The translations under genes were made by a program, and so were the position numbers. A stretch of DNA of 64,000 bases from Macrosoma leucophasiata. Lineage: Eukaryota; Arthropoda; Insecta; Lepidoptera; Hedylidae. This document shows positions 11,258-21,120 of the stretch, in pieces. Each line of letters opens with the position of its first letter. The first letter of the stretch is position 1. The notes beneath the pieces were generated by a model, which was not told the DNA's origin, did no database searches, and saw nothing but the letters and a program-made list of their open reading frames with translations. The stretch covers positions 3,740,001 through 3,804,000 of the forward strand of contig JAWQUS010000003.1 in the NCBI GenBank assembly GCA_036365455.1, in the 5' to 3' direction.

Positions 11258-11435
11258 CTAGCGGCCCACCCCGGGTTCGCGCGGGTGTAATGTTACCTAC
11301 CCACTCCTATTCATCTTAGCGTGATGTTATAGCCTGTCCTTCCTCTATAAATGGGTTATCTAACACTGAAATAATTTTTAAAATTATCAGTAGTTCCTAA
11401 GATAAGCGCGTTCAAGCAAACCAACAATACGAGTT
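11258..11435 (-). mobile_element. Helitron-like 3' fragment
   Basis: On the minus strand it ends GGGCCGCTAG|T after a GC-rich stretch. It contains the blocks ATAACATCACGCTAAGATGA, AATAGGAGTGGGTAGG and GATAACCCATTTATAG, as in the element at 14.60 kb. The 5' terminus is not recognisable. Confidence 0.6.
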
Positions 11436-11451
11436 AGTACAGATTTAGTTT

Positions 11452-11815
11452 CTTTTATGTAATGAAGGTGGCAAACATGCAGTTCATATGGTTGTTCAGT
11501 GATGACTGCATCCTGTAGATATCTACACAAAAATTCGAAGTCAAAATACAGATGCGTTGCTACATCTGAGACCATAGTTATTTATATCTTTGTGATAATT
11601 ATTACGGGGCAATACATTACCATCTAACCGGAACACAAACGTGCTAAATACTACCATTTGGCGGCAGATAGATTAGGATAAGCGGTATGGTTTACGCCCT
11701 CGGTTGCCTATGGCCTGAAATTTTTAGAATTTTCGGACATTGGATGTTTTTTAATAGGGATGAGGTAATACAGTCTACGCTCACGAACTGCATCACTAGA
11801 GCTCTAGCACCAAAA
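11452..11815 (-). mobile_element. SINE-A, old subfamily, with duplicated head
   Basis: Diagnostic of the older lineage are GTGATAATTATTACGGGGC and CATTTGGCGGCAGATAGATTAGG. The head end occurs twice: a degraded piece at 11680-11707 and another at 11759-11814 ending GAGCTCTAGCACCA, separated by about 50 bp of unrelated sequence. The identity is clear but the copy is strongly diverged. Confidence 0.7.
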
Positions 11816-12228
11816 GAAAGCCATTTCTAAATACCGAATACGTTCGTCATACGTTAGGTCACCGAACGTGAGTGGATTTTAATAATTAGTGATTAATTAT
11901 GATAACCTCAATTTTCCTTATTCGCTGTTTTTATTGCCCAACTATTTCTCTATAATATAAATGCCTACACATAATACTACATCTCCTGGGACATATTATC
12001 TAAGCCGTTTATGTCACTCCTAATTTACCTAATTTATACCCAAATGGGTAATTGAAAAAAAAAAAGGCAGTACTTATTTGTCGTGAATGTATTGTGTCAC
12101 ATTGTAATTTAACTAGAGCCTTATTTGGGTTAAGGACAGGCTTTAGTTAAAGGGATTAAATTCATTGAACAAATTGAGCAGCTTTGTAAGGGAAGGGTTC
12201 CGTACTTCAAACGGAGAAAAATAAATAC
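11816..12228. other. Spacer, nothing recognised
   Basis: AT-rich, with an A-run at 12055-12065; no supported feature. Confidence 0.45.
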
Positions 12229-12432
12229 AGGGTTTTTTTAATGGCGTTACAATGACAGACAAGCGGACGGGCCGCCTGATGGAAAGTGGTCACCGTCGCA
12301 TATGAACAATACCAGAGGAGTTTTCAACGCGCTGCCAGATCTGAAGGACTCTTTAGACGTTATTTTTGAAGAACCCTATATTGTAGCATCGATGGAACAC
12401 CTCAAACGGTAGTTCGTTCCACAAAAAGGTCA
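12229..12432 (-). mobile_element. LINE 3'-end-like fragment
   Basis: On the minus strand the sequence reads GGAACGAACTACCG, then GAGGTGTTCCATCGATGC, ATATGCGACGGTGACCACTT and ATCAGGCGGCCCGTCCGC. I recognise this as a common lepidopteran LINE-type tail. No frame survives. Confidence 0.45.
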
Positions 12433-12491
12433 TTCACTGTATTTTTACTGGTGGTAGAGCTCGAGTGCCGGAGCTCGCGGGCGTAGGCATT

Positions 12492-12826
12492 AATTGTTTT
12501 ATATTATTTCGCATTAACACATGCTTGTAAAATATATTTTATTTTTAAAGAAAAATGGAAAGAAAAAATTGACTTCAGGCGAGACTCGTACGATATTCAA
12601 TAAACTGTCTATTATATCGGTTGCCTAACTAGCATAGTTGGTAATAGATGGCGCTGCTGCTACCATAAAGCAATGCAATAGATGTGAAGGAAAAATTTGA
12701 CAAATCGGGCAGGGCTTCAGTAGCTCAATTGGAAGAGCGGCTGGACTAGATTCCCAGTAGGTCGCGAGTTCGAGTCTCGCCTGAAGTCAATTTTTTCTTT
12801 CCATTTTTCTTTAAAAATAAAAAAAC
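12492..12826 (-). mobile_element. tRNA-like foldback retroposon (family E), copy 1
   Basis: The left end is the family tail in antisense (TTTATATTATTTCGCATTAA). A 52-bp inverted pair includes GACTTCAGGCGAGACTCG near 12571-12588 and its complement at 12771-12788. Between them lie upstream sequence (TTGGTAATAGATGGCGCTGC) and a tRNA-like domain, 12714-12789. That domain folds with a 7-bp acceptor (GCTTCAG/CTGAAGT), a GCTC/GAGC D stem and a GCGAG-TTCGAGT-CTCGC T arm. Most of the unit is inverted relative to its tail. GCATTA occurs at both edges, but the duplication is unclear because of the SINE's own sequence. Confidence 0.75.
12714..12789 (+). other. tRNA-like domain with Pol III A and B boxes
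   Basis: Contains TAGCTCAATTGG (A-box-like) and GTTCGAGTC (B-box). The anticodon arm needs an A-C mismatch to give a 7-nt loop CTAGATT. No isotype is assigned. It recurs in every long family-E copy, so it is called repeat-borne rather than a functional tRNA gene. Confidence 0.6.
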
Positions 12827-13060
12827 TGCATTACCTAATATACTTGCCTCTAAATGATAGTATTCAGCACTATCGTGTTCCGGTTGGGTGGTAATGTACG
12901 GCCCTGTAGTTTCCGGTACAGAGGCATAACACCTTAAGCCTCAGGAGTGGTAACGCATCTGCATTTTGACCTCGGTCTTTGTGTAAGTGTCTATAGGCTG
13001 CAGTCATCATTTAACATCAATGTGAACTGCATACTTGTTTGCCACATTCATGACATAAAA

Positions 13061-13669
13061 TATTGTATTTTTTTATCATACAATATTGATAAAAAAAATA
13101 AAAGAAGTGAACGGTAAAACAGCTTTGACATATTTTCTAGTGATGCTAAAGAACATTTCCGGTATTCAAAACATTTTTAAACCTCTGGAATAAAAATGGT
13201 CTCTAGCACTCCATGCTCTATCAATCGGCGAGTAAATTGCGATCCAAAATTAATAAAAAGTAAATTCCATTCTGTGAACAATTTTCTAGAGCTTTCCAGT
13301 ATTCCCACTTTAGAATAGGCCCGGATAAGTCGATAGAGTCCCACGTATTTAGCTCTGTCTACTTTTTCGGAGAATATTTTTTATGTACCTTTACCAATAG
13401 TTATTATTTACCACTACGATTTGCCAATAAGCCAATAGTACGGATTTGACGTACTATATATATATATGTATAGTGGGCGTGTGTAGTGTCACTTAATAAA
13501 GTGTATCACTAATTAACTGTTATTAGTTCCCGGTTTACTGTTCACTAAATAAGAGTTCAGAAGGTTATATTTGAGGGTTGATGTATGAAATGTATGAAAT
13601 GAAAGTCAAGGCTAAACGTATAATACTGTTATTATTGAACTGAATATAACACAATAAAAATACACTGGT
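13061..13669. other. Spacer, nothing recognised
   Basis: No supported coding or repeat signal apart from short AT microsatellite runs. Confidence 0.45.
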
Positions 13670-13962
13670 ATTTTTTTTTTTTTATGTAATAAAAGTGGCA
13701 AACAAGCGTACAGTTCACATTGATGTTAAGTGATGACTGCAGCCTATAGACGCCCACACAATGACCAGAGGTCAAAATGCAAATGCGCTGCCACTCCTGA
13801 GGCATTAGGTGTTATGCCTCTGTGCCGGAAATTACAGAGCCGTACATTACCACCTGACCGAAACACGATAGTGCTGAACACTACCATTTAACGGCAAGTA
13901 TATTAGGTAATGCGGTGGTGCCTACGCCCGCGAGCTCCGTCACTGGAGCTCTACCACCAGTA
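13670..13962 (-). mobile_element. SINE-A, full length
   Basis: T-run to GAGCTCTACCACCAGTA. It belongs to the ATTAGGTGTTATGCC subfamily and is very similar to the copy at 6.6 kb. Confidence 0.85.
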
Positions 13963-14068
13963 TAGCCTAACGAGCCTGGCGTTACGGACCGGGTACGGCG
14001 AACGACTGAAGTCCGTAGTTGCATGAAAGTTTACAAAAAATGTTTACGGTGTCGCATGTCGCTACATA

Positions 14069-14240
14069 CCCAATGAAAACGGCAGATAAGCATGCAGTTC
14101 ACATCGATGTTAAGTGTTGACTGCAGCCTATAGGCACCCATTAAGACCAGTAGCTAAAATGCAGATGCGTTGCCACACCTGACACCTTAGTTGTTATTCA
14201 GTTTATTCAGACTACCAGATAGAGTAGAAATTAATTATTC
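14069..14240 (-). mobile_element. SINE-A variant, 3' portion
   Basis: Carries AAGCATGCAGTTCACATCG and the variant insert ending AGACTACCAGATAGAGTAG, shared with 9.36-9.57 kb. The head is missing. Confidence 0.65.
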
Positions 14241-14439
14241 CGATTGATGTAATTGTGATGCATTAACCTGTAACAATTAGCATATACCGATGTAATATGG
14301 AGTAAAGCTGCTTAATTCTACAAGAGGCTTACAATGGAACGAACATCAACAAATTCAGTTGAGCCGAACACGAAATGCTCGATAATAGCTAAAACATTTC
14401 GATTGAGTATTTAAGTACCCTTTAATGTAAATACACATA

Positions 14440-14581
14440 GTGGGTTGGCCACTAACCCACCCACCTCCACCAATCCGCATTGGAGCAGCGTGGAGGAGTA
14501 AGCTCCAGGCCTCCCCCCAAAAAAGGGGAGAGACTCGTGCCCAGCAGTGGGACGTATAATGGGTTGCCATTATTATTATTA
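14440..14581 (+). mobile_element. SINE-C, 5'-truncated
   Basis: Retains GTGGGTTGGCCACTAACCC to CAGCAGTGGGACGTATAATGG and an (ATT)n end. The truncation point is inside the body. Confidence 0.75.
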
Positions 14582-14601
14582 TAATGTAAATACTGTACTT
14601 A

Positions 14602-14811
14602 TCTATACTTATTAATATTATAAAGCTGAAAAGTGTTTGTTTGTTTGCTTTAACGCCCTAATCTCAGGACCTACTGGTCCGATTTGAAAAAATATTTCAG
14701 TGTTAGATAGCCCATTTATCGAGAAAGGCTTTAGGCTATATAACATCACCCTAAGATGAATAGGAGAGGGTAGGTGACATTGCAACCGCGTGAAGACGGG
14801 TGGGCCGCTTG
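14602..14811 (+). mobile_element. Helitron-like non-autonomous element
   Basis: Begins A|TCTATACTTATTAATATTAT and passes through CTACTGGTCCGATTTGAAA and AGATAGCCCATTTATCGAG. It ends GGGCCGCTTG|T, where CTAG has changed to CTTG. About 210 bp, no ORF. Confidence 0.7.
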
Positions 14812-14851
14812 TTTTGATATAAAACTAGTTTTCGGACTTAAATTATTATTT

Positions 14852-15139
14852 ACTGGTGGTAGACCTCCAGTGACGGAGCTCGCGGGCGTAGGCACCACCG
14901 CATTACCTAATATACTTGCCGCTAAATGGTAGTGTTCAGCACTATCGTGTTCCGGTCAGGTGGTAATGTACGGTCCTGTAATTTCAGGCACAGAGGCCAT
15001 AACACCTCAGGCCTCAGGAGTGGCAGCGCATCTGCATTTTGACCTCTGGTCATTGTGTGGGTGTCTATAGGTTGCAGTCATCACTTAACATCAATGTGAA
15101 CTGCACGCTTGTTTACAACTTTTATATAAAAAAAAAAAC
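14852..15139 (+). mobile_element. SINE-A, full length
   Basis: Head ACTGGTGGTAGACCTCC, tail CAACTTTTATATAAAA. Mixed diagnostic sites: CTCAGGCC with GGCAGCGC. Confidence 0.85.
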
Positions 15140-15149
15140 AAATTGACGT

Positions 15150-15230
15150 TTCGGCCACTGTTCAGCTTCCGGGATCTCGGACAGATTGCAATCAGTCGGA
15201 CAGTTCGGTCGGGTTGATTTTAGATTTTGT
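15150..15230 (-). repeat. Unclassified interspersed repeat (AATCAACCCGAC type)
   Basis: The complement contains AAAATCAACCCGAC and a GAGATCCCGGAAGC-like block. Related pieces, with GGTGACATTTGTCTG, occur at about 32.48-32.58 kb and 60.86-60.95 kb. Family unknown. Confidence 0.45.
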
Positions 15231-15389
15231 TTTGTTTAAAATACGCGAGTTAAAGTCGAAAACCAGTTTTCTTAGAGTCTAGCTCGCGAAAACCTACTAT
15301 ATTGTATTTTTATGTTGTAACGTGCAAGCGTACTATAATCCCCGATGCCTTCCTGAATATTTATTTCATTCATAATGTCACACCGTGTC

Positions 15390-15494
15390 ATTTCCGTGCT
15401 TCGGAGGCCACGTTAAGCCGTCGGTCTCGGTTGCTATCCATAGACAGCTGTCGTTAAACCTTGTCGGAGGCCTAATGGGCGGTTCGAAAATATT
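15390..15494 (+). mobile_element. SINE-C fragment
   Basis: Internal piece from TTTCCGTGCTTCGGAGGCC to CTAATGGGCGGTTCGAAAA, cut at both ends. It directly abuts the next SINE-C copy with its shared flank. Confidence 0.75.
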
Positions 15495-15529
15495 TTAATT
15501 AATGTTTTATTTCTTCCCATTCATTGATG

Positions 15530-15849
15530 AAGCGCACCGGCGTTCTACTCGGCTAAGCACTACGGGCGCGGTCGGATGTGTGACGAGTGACCGCTAGTGG
15601 CAAATTAAATACGCCTTTCCGTGCTTCGGAGGGCACGTTAAGCCGTCGGTCCCGGTTTCTATAGATGGATAGCAGTCGTTAAACCTTGTCAGAGGCCTAA
15701 TGAGCGGTTCGAAAACATCCGACAGCGGGTTGGCCACTAGCCCGTATCTCCACCAACCCGCATTGGAGCAGCGTGGTGTAGTAAGCTCCAGGCCTCCTCC
15801 CAAAAAGGGAGAGACTCGTGCCCAGCAGTGGGACGTATAAAAGGTTGCC
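15530..15849 (+). mobile_element. SINE-C, sharing its 5' flank with the 7.3-kb copy
   Basis: Same body as the 7.34-kb copy, including the shortened head. It is preceded by the same 30 bp (TTTTATTTCTTCCCATTCA etc., 15501-15530 against 7311-7340). Right flank ATTGATG partly matches the 7.3-kb target duplication. The shared flank argues for DNA duplication rather than independent insertion. Confidence 0.75.
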
Positions 15850-15865
15850 TTTATTGATGCCACAT

Positions 15866-16046
15866 CAATAGCGTCAGTAAATTTCTTCGCACTAAAATAG
15901 AATGACAATCATTTAGACTTGGGTCGGGCCGTCTGTCACATCGTGCCATTGAACCTTTGTCAGCTTGTTGATTTATTAAGCGTCATCAAGTTTGAATGTA
16001 TATTATTGTTATTGTTATGGGTACGGTCAAACGAAAAGTAAATAAT
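15866..16046. repeat. Local 190-bp repeat, copy 1
   Basis: Shares AATTTCTTCGCACT, TTAGACTTGGGTCGG, CTGTCACA.CGTGCC, GAACCTTTGTCAGCTTGTTG and GTACGGT.AAAC with the two other copies. No frame is conserved. Function unknown. Confidence 0.65.
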
Positions 16047-16520
16047 AAAGTTCTTCGCACTGTGAAATGAGTGTCAATAATTTGGACTTGGGTCGGCTGT
16101 CACACCGTGCCACTGAACCTTTGTCAGTTTGTGGATTTATTAAGGGTCAGAAAGTTGGAGTTGGAGTGTGTATTGGTTGACATTCTTCTGGTGGTAGAGC
16201 TCCAGTGACGGAGCTCGCGGGCGTGGGCACCACCGCATTACCTAATATACTTGCCGCTAAATGGTAGTGTTCATCACTATCGTGTTCCAGTCAGGTGGTA
16301 ATGTACGGCCCTGTAATTTCCGGCACAGAGGCATAACACCTAATGTCTCAAGAGTGGCAGCGCATCTGCATTTTGACCTCTGGTAATTGTGTGGTTGTCT
16401 ATAGGCTGCAGTCATCACTTAACATCAATGTGAACTGCATGCTTGTTTGCCACTTTTATTACATAAAAAAAAAAAAAATCTAGAAATTGTTATGAGTACG
16501 GTTAAACAAAAAGGAAAACT
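16047..16520. repeat. Local 190-bp repeat, copy 2, split by SINE-A
   Basis: The left part is 16047-16186 and the right part 16479-16520 (TCTAGAAATTGTTATGAGTA). The SINE at 16187-16478 interrupts it. Aligning with copy 3, the join restores ATTCTAGTAATT-like sequence. Confidence 0.65.
16187..16478 (+). mobile_element. SINE-A, full length
   Basis: TCTGGTGGTAGAGCTCC head, CTAATGTCTCAAGAGTGGCAG body, CACTTTTATTAC plus a 14-A tail. It shares the TGTCTCAAGAG and GTGGTTGTC variants with the copy at 56.68 kb, so these two are close relatives. Confidence 0.85.
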
Positions 16521-17052
16521 GAAGATATATTGCTACTTCAACACATATAAGCCAAAATATGACCTATACTAGACACATTTTAAGAGAGAAAAGGTTTTTA
16601 TCTGCTTAAATATTAACTGTACTTAATAAATAATTTGTTTTTATTAAAGCTAGGTGAATAGTTTTTGGTTTGTTTGTTTCTTTGAATGACCTTATCTCTA
16701 GAGCTAAAAAGTGGACTTGAAAAAATATTTGTGTATCATACTACACATATGAGAAATTCTATCAGCCATAATATCACGCTATGTCCACTAGGAGCAGAGC
16801 ATTGGCCATGCATAAAATGAGCGCGCCTGCCCTCGGGCCATAAAATATGAATGTTAATTGTCTACCTGTCTGTCTGCATTGCTTTCACGACTAACCAGCT
16901 AGCTCGATTATAATAATTTGATTGACATTGACTGCTCTTTGTTCTTTTGCATGATTGAGATAGTTTGAATCATGAAATAGAACAAAGAGCACCTTTTGTA
17001 CCCAAAACTGAATTTCTGCATAGCATGCTGACGAAGTCACATAAACGTGCCA
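16521..17052. other. Spacer, possible Helitron debris
   Basis: A piece at about 16650-16800 (GTTTGTTTCTTTGAATGACC, AGAAATTCTATCAGCCATAA, ATATCACGCTATG, ACTAGGAGCAGAGC) resembles the internal part of Helitron-like copies at 14.6 and 21.6 kb but lacks good ends. Nothing else is supported. Confidence 0.4.
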
Positions 17053-17238
17053 TCTATAATATAAAAATAAGTCGGGTTTTCCTTCCTGACGCTATAACTC
17101 CAGAACGCATGAACCGATTTCCACGGTTTTGCATTCGTTGGAAAGGTCTCGGGCTCCGTGAGGTTTATAGCAAGAAAATTCAGGAAAAAATATTTATATA
17201 TCGACATCCACGCGGGCGAAGCTGCGGGCAACAGCTAG
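17053..17238 (+). mobile_element. Helitron-like non-autonomous element, 186 bp
   Basis: Complete by its ends: A|TCTATAATATAAAAATAAG at the left and GCGGGCAACAGCTAG|T at the right, with GGGCGAAGCTGCGGGC just before the end. No ORF of its own; the apparent frames across it are chance. Confidence 0.75.
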
Positions 17239-17295
17239 TTTTTGTATAAATTTATGTATTTTGTATTCAATACATAATAATAAATGATAATAATA

Positions 17296-17467
17296 ATGTT
17301 CTGTCTGATGGTGGGGTCAAAAGTCTTAGGAATCGGCGTGCATGTATGAAGAGAATGATGAAGGTAGACGAGGCACGAGAGGTTTGTCTGAACCGGGATA
17401 TCTGGCGCTCTACACTCTTTGCCTACCCCGTTAGGGACCTGGCGTGAAGATACATACATACATACAT
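17296..17467 (+). pseudogene. RTE-like LINE 3' fragment with (CATA)n
   Basis: Starts at GTTCTGTCTGATGGTGGGG and ends GGGACCTGGCGTGAAGATA plus CATA units. About 155 bp of the same tail as at 1.4 kb. Confidence 0.75.
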
Positions 17468-17484
17468 AATAATCCGCATCAACA

Positions 17485-17680
17485 CAGCGTCAATAAAGTT
17501 CTTCGTACTATAATTGACATTCATTGTCAATAATTTAGACTTGGGTCGGACCGTCTGTCACACCGTGCCACTGAACCTCTGTCAGCTTGTTGATTTAAAG
17601 AGGGTCGGAAAGTTGGAGTTAGGGTATGTATTGATATTTGTCAATTCTAGTAATTATAATAAGTACGGTTAAACAAGGAA
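17485..17680. repeat. Local 190-bp repeat, copy 3
   Basis: Third copy of the unit at 15.87 and 16.05 kb. Near its right end it is interrupted by a short RTE fragment at 17675. It resumes as GGAAAGGAAAATTAAAA at 17796. Confidence 0.65.
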
Positions 17681-17784
17681 TGATGAAGGCAGATGAGGCA
17701 CGACAGGTGACATACCTTAAGACCAGGTTATCTGGCGCTCTACACTCTCTGCCTACCCCGTTAGGGATCTGGCGTAAAGATACA
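17675..17784 (+). pseudogene. Short RTE-like LINE insertion with 11-bp target duplication
   Basis: 110 bp of RTE tail (GATGAAGGCAGATGAGGCAC to CTGGCGTAAAGATACA), bounded by TACGGTTAAAC at 17664-17674 and 17785-17795. This is a clean example of a severely 5'-truncated target-primed insertion. Confidence 0.75.
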
Positions 17785-18007
17785 TACGGTTAAACGGAAA
17801 GGAAAATTAAAAAAATATATAGTTACTAGCCATTGCTGCAGGTTTGCTCACGTTTTTGCCTAAAAAAATGTAATGCCCACTGAATAATTTCATATGAGAT
17901 GAGGGACTGAATCCTCCCCAAAACCTCCACTGAGGGTTTGTACACAGATCACACATAATTTGCTCTCCCGATTATAGAGTTACTAACCAATAGCTAACTT
18001 ATTGTTC

Positions 18008-18232
18008 TTAAATTATCGTTTTAAATACGCTTACACTCACAGCTCAATATTAGGTATTATATATCTGTGTCGTATATGCCGTTGTACACATACAACACAT
18101 ACACAAACACCCAGATCCGAAACCAATATCTGTAGGCCATACAAATTTTATTCCGGTGCGGGGATCGAACCCGCGACCCTTCAAATCAAACGGTGGTTTC
18201 GTATCGCTGGACTTACCGGGTTATCGGTCTGT
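18008..18232 (-). mobile_element. SINE-B (tRNA-derived), minus copy
   Basis: Complement head GATAACCCGGTAAGTCCAGC contains an A-box-like TAAGTCCAGCG. B-box GGTTCGATCCC is followed by CGCACCGG. The tail carries ATATTGG.TTCGGATCTGGG and TGTACAACGGC. The frame with GAGIEPATLQIKR is only the tRNA-like part translated. Confidence 0.75.
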
Positions 18233-18245
18233 GGGGAGGGGAGTC

Positions 18246-18905
18246 CACTTTGACAAGCTCCCTTAAGTTTAGTCATCATTAAGTGTTTATTGAACACATA
18301 CACATTGGGTTACGAAACAGATTTTGTCGTAAAATCTGTTCCTATATGTCTTAACAGAATAAAAATATTTGAATATCTGAATTAAATTTGAATTTCAGGT
18401 TCAAAAAGCCTAGGACTTCATTATAAAGTTGCGAGATTCCTTCCTTTAGCATTATCATAAAATTATTTCTTACCTTATGTCTCCAAGTCGTTTTATACTT
18501 GTGAGATTGCTTAGACCTCTTTCTTAGCTCTCTGCAAAATTTCTAGTTGGTAGCAAAAAAAATGGACTAAGTGCGAGTCGACTCGCGTTCATATGGTTCC
18601 GTACAATTGAGATATCCTATATTATCTTAAATACCATTGACTTCCTAAAGGTGTTCCTATAATTAATAAGTAAGATCACTAACCTTTTTTTTTAGATTTA
18701 ATTCTTAGTAATTTCGGAGATAAAGGTGGGAGGAGGGGCGGGAAGATTGTAATTTCTTGCCCATTTCTTTAATAACTCCAAAACTATTTATTGATTCAGA
18801 CAATTATTATGAAAAAATATATTGAAAATCCTTACAACAAGATCTTTGGTTTGTTATGCCACTACATATTTGCAAAAAAAAATTAAGTAGCCCCCAAAAA
18901 TTGCC
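18246..18905. other. AT-rich spacer, nothing recognised
   Basis: About 650 bp. TGAGATTCC/GCGAGATTCC-like short similarities only; no supported feature. Confidence 0.45.
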
Positions 18906-19190
18906 TTTTTTTATGTAATGTAAGTGGCAAACAAGCATGCAGTTCACATTGATGTTAAGTGATGACTGCAGCCTATAGACACCCACATGAAGACCAAGGC
19001 CAAAATGCAGATGCGTTACCACTCCTGAGGCCTAAGGTGTTATGCCTCTGTGCCGGAAATTACAGGGCCGTACATCACCACCTGACCGGAACACAATACT
19101 GCTGAACACTACCATTTAGCGGCAAGTAAATTGGGTAATGTGGTGGTGCCTACGCCCGCGAGCTCCGTCACTGGAGCTCTACCACTAGTA
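18906..19190 (-). mobile_element. SINE-A, full length
   Basis: T-run with GTAAGTGGCAAACAAGC to GAGCTCTACCACTAGTA. CCTTAGGCC/GGTAACGC subfamily. Confidence 0.85.
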
Positions 19191-19430
19191 AATTAAGCCT
19201 CGATGTATAGAATTAATTTATTTCCGTTACGTGTTCGTTTAAATCACTTATTTACATATATTATATGTGATAACAGTCACTGACAATAAATTAGTGTCAA
19301 AGGTTCAGGACAAGTAAAAATCACGAATGCCTTTTTTAAAAGACAAAAGAGATTGAGCTTGTCGAATGGGCAAAGGTATAGAGTTCCATTGGCGAAAGGC
19401 CACCACCGTATAGGAGTTGGATGGTACAAT

Positions 19431-19776
19431 AATAATAATAATGGCAACCCATTATATGTCCCACTGCTGGGCACGAGTCTCCATCCCTTTTTGGGGCGAG
19501 GCCTGGAGCTTACTCCACCACGCTGCTCCAATGCAGGTTGGTGGAGATATGGGTTAGTGGCCAATCTGCTGTCGGAAGTTTTCAAACCGCCCATAAGGCC
19601 TCCGTTAAGGTTTAACAACTGCTATCTATCGATAGCAACGTGCCCTCCGAAACACGGAAACGCGCATTTTAATTTGCCACTAGCGGTCACCCATCACTCA
19701 CCCGAACCGGCCCGTTACGTTTAACTGAGTAGATCGCTTATGATCTACACCAGCCGCGGAGCCATGCGCGCTTCGC
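19431..19776 (-). mobile_element. SINE-C, full length, with 9-bp target duplication
   Basis: Flanked by TGGTACAAT at 19422-19430 and 19777-19785. On the minus strand it starts with GCGCGCATGGCTCCGCGGC, giving the A-box-like TGGCTCCGCGG, and ends GGGTTGCC(ATT)n. This is one of two copies with an intact head and clean flanks. Confidence 0.8.
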
Positions 19777-20187
19777 TGGTACAATTCATTCAAACAATTC
19801 TCAAACAAACTGACTCACCCCATAGTGAACCAACTGAAAGTAATAAAACAAAGCGGAATTTTACAGATTTCGATGAAATGGAAAAAGAAGTGAATCCGAG
19901 GGCCGTTTTGTCGACGCGTGGACGCTGTTGTTTAAAGCTTTTGTTGCTCTAACACTTTTTTATGGTAAACTAATAACATTAGTAAAAAAAATATGTTTTA
20001 ACACCAAATTTTTAACACACATTTTAACACACTAATGAAAATATATATTCCAATATATATGAAATACAATATTACACCCTCCTCGTACTAGGCAGCTTGG
20101 CAGCTTAGCCAGAATGCGGCAGCCAGAATACCCTTATTATTTATCCCTATGTTGCACAATTACTTGACTACTTGACAATTACTACAG

Positions 20188-20384
20188 TACTCAACAATGA
20201 ATATTGCACATCGAGCCTGCGGAAGAGACGATCGGGTCGTTTCGACTTCGTAGAGCGTTATCTCTGTTACACATTGCCTACGTAAGCACTAACAGTCCGG
20301 AATTGGTCAAAACTTGCTCTACAGACCCGAAATAAGCCGAAGTCTCCTTCCTGGGCTCGATGTGCAATATTTTTTGTTGAGCAC
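20188..20384. mobile_element. Foldback MITE (AATATTGCACATCGAGCC arms)
   Basis: Arms AATATTGCACATCGAGCC (20200-20217) and its exact complement (20354-20371) extend outward through CTCAACA/TGTTGAG. The interior has GACTTCGTAGAGCGTTATCTC and CATTGCCTACGTAAGCA. The interior recurs, without arms, at about 32.65-32.79 kb, and an arm piece occurs at 28.43 kb. Encodes nothing. Confidence 0.6.
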
Positions 20385-20469
20385 TGTAAATTGTTTTGAC
20401 AGGCAGATGAACAGATAGTCGGACAGATTGACGTACATACGCAGACAGACAGACAGAACAGAACAAACG

Positions 20470-20930
20470 ATGGAGTCTTAAGAGCCATTTAGATGGAGAG
20501 AGTTTCTCGTACGTTTGGTTCGAGAAAATGGTACGCTACTGTCACGAGCAATAATCGCCATAACATAATCGTGTCAAAATGTTTACACACAGGCAAGAAC
20601 TAAAATCTCGCGTACGATTATGTCATACGAGATTCGCCAGGACATATCGCCAGGCGATAATTGCCTATGTTTGTTTACACGACGAAATTATCGTAAGCAG
20701 ATTCTTGCTTAAGAGAATCTCGGCTTGTCTAAACACGATCTCGTATGACATATTTTCAAGTTCATACGAGTATCGTACAAATCACTTTGAACCGATTTCA
20801 GTGCGAGATATGTCATCTTTGAAATTCTGTTTACACGGACACAATAATATTCCGTTGCGAGGCGATTATCTCCCATGGCAACGAGCGAGAAGAGCGAGTG
20901 TTTAGATGAAGGTGAATGTTTTATTTTCCT
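20470..20930. other. Unclassified sequence rich in small palindromes
   Basis: Contains several GCGATTA/TCGCC and ACGAGA/TCTCGT half-sites, CCATTTAGATGGAGAG at the left and AGTGTTTAGATGAAGG at the right. It could be a decayed DNA transposon, but no convincing terminal repeats or frame are visible. Confidence 0.3.
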
Positions 20931-20985
20931 TCGATAATAGTATCTTCGAGACGAGAAACTATCTCCGTCTAATTGGCTCTTTATG

Positions 20986-21120
20986 GTGAGATTCATAGAC
21001 CGCACTACGACTTTACTTTGAGCAAAGTATGCTTAGAACTGTCAGAAATGTATGGGTTTTTACAGTTCGAAGCGTACTTTGCTCGAAAGTAAAGTCGTAG
21101 TGCGGTCTGTGAATCTCGCC
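20986..21120. mobile_element. Foldback MITE, about 135 bp
   Basis: Arms GAGATTCATAGACCGCACTA (from 20988) and TAGTGCGGTCTGTGAATCTC (to 21117) continue inward through CGACTTTACTTTGAGCAAAG with few mismatches, leaving a loop of about 40 bp. No coding content; superfamily not assigned. Confidence 0.7.

Larger units (their letters stand above)
12447..13060 (+). mobile_element. SINE-A split by a tRNA-like retroposon
   Basis: The head (12447-12490, ACTGGTGGTAGAGCTCGAG) and the body (12827-13060, GCATTACCTAATA to TGACATAAAA) are the two halves of one SINE-A. They are separated by the foldback tRNA-like insert at 12492-12826. The insertion is therefore younger than the SINE. Confidence 0.8.
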
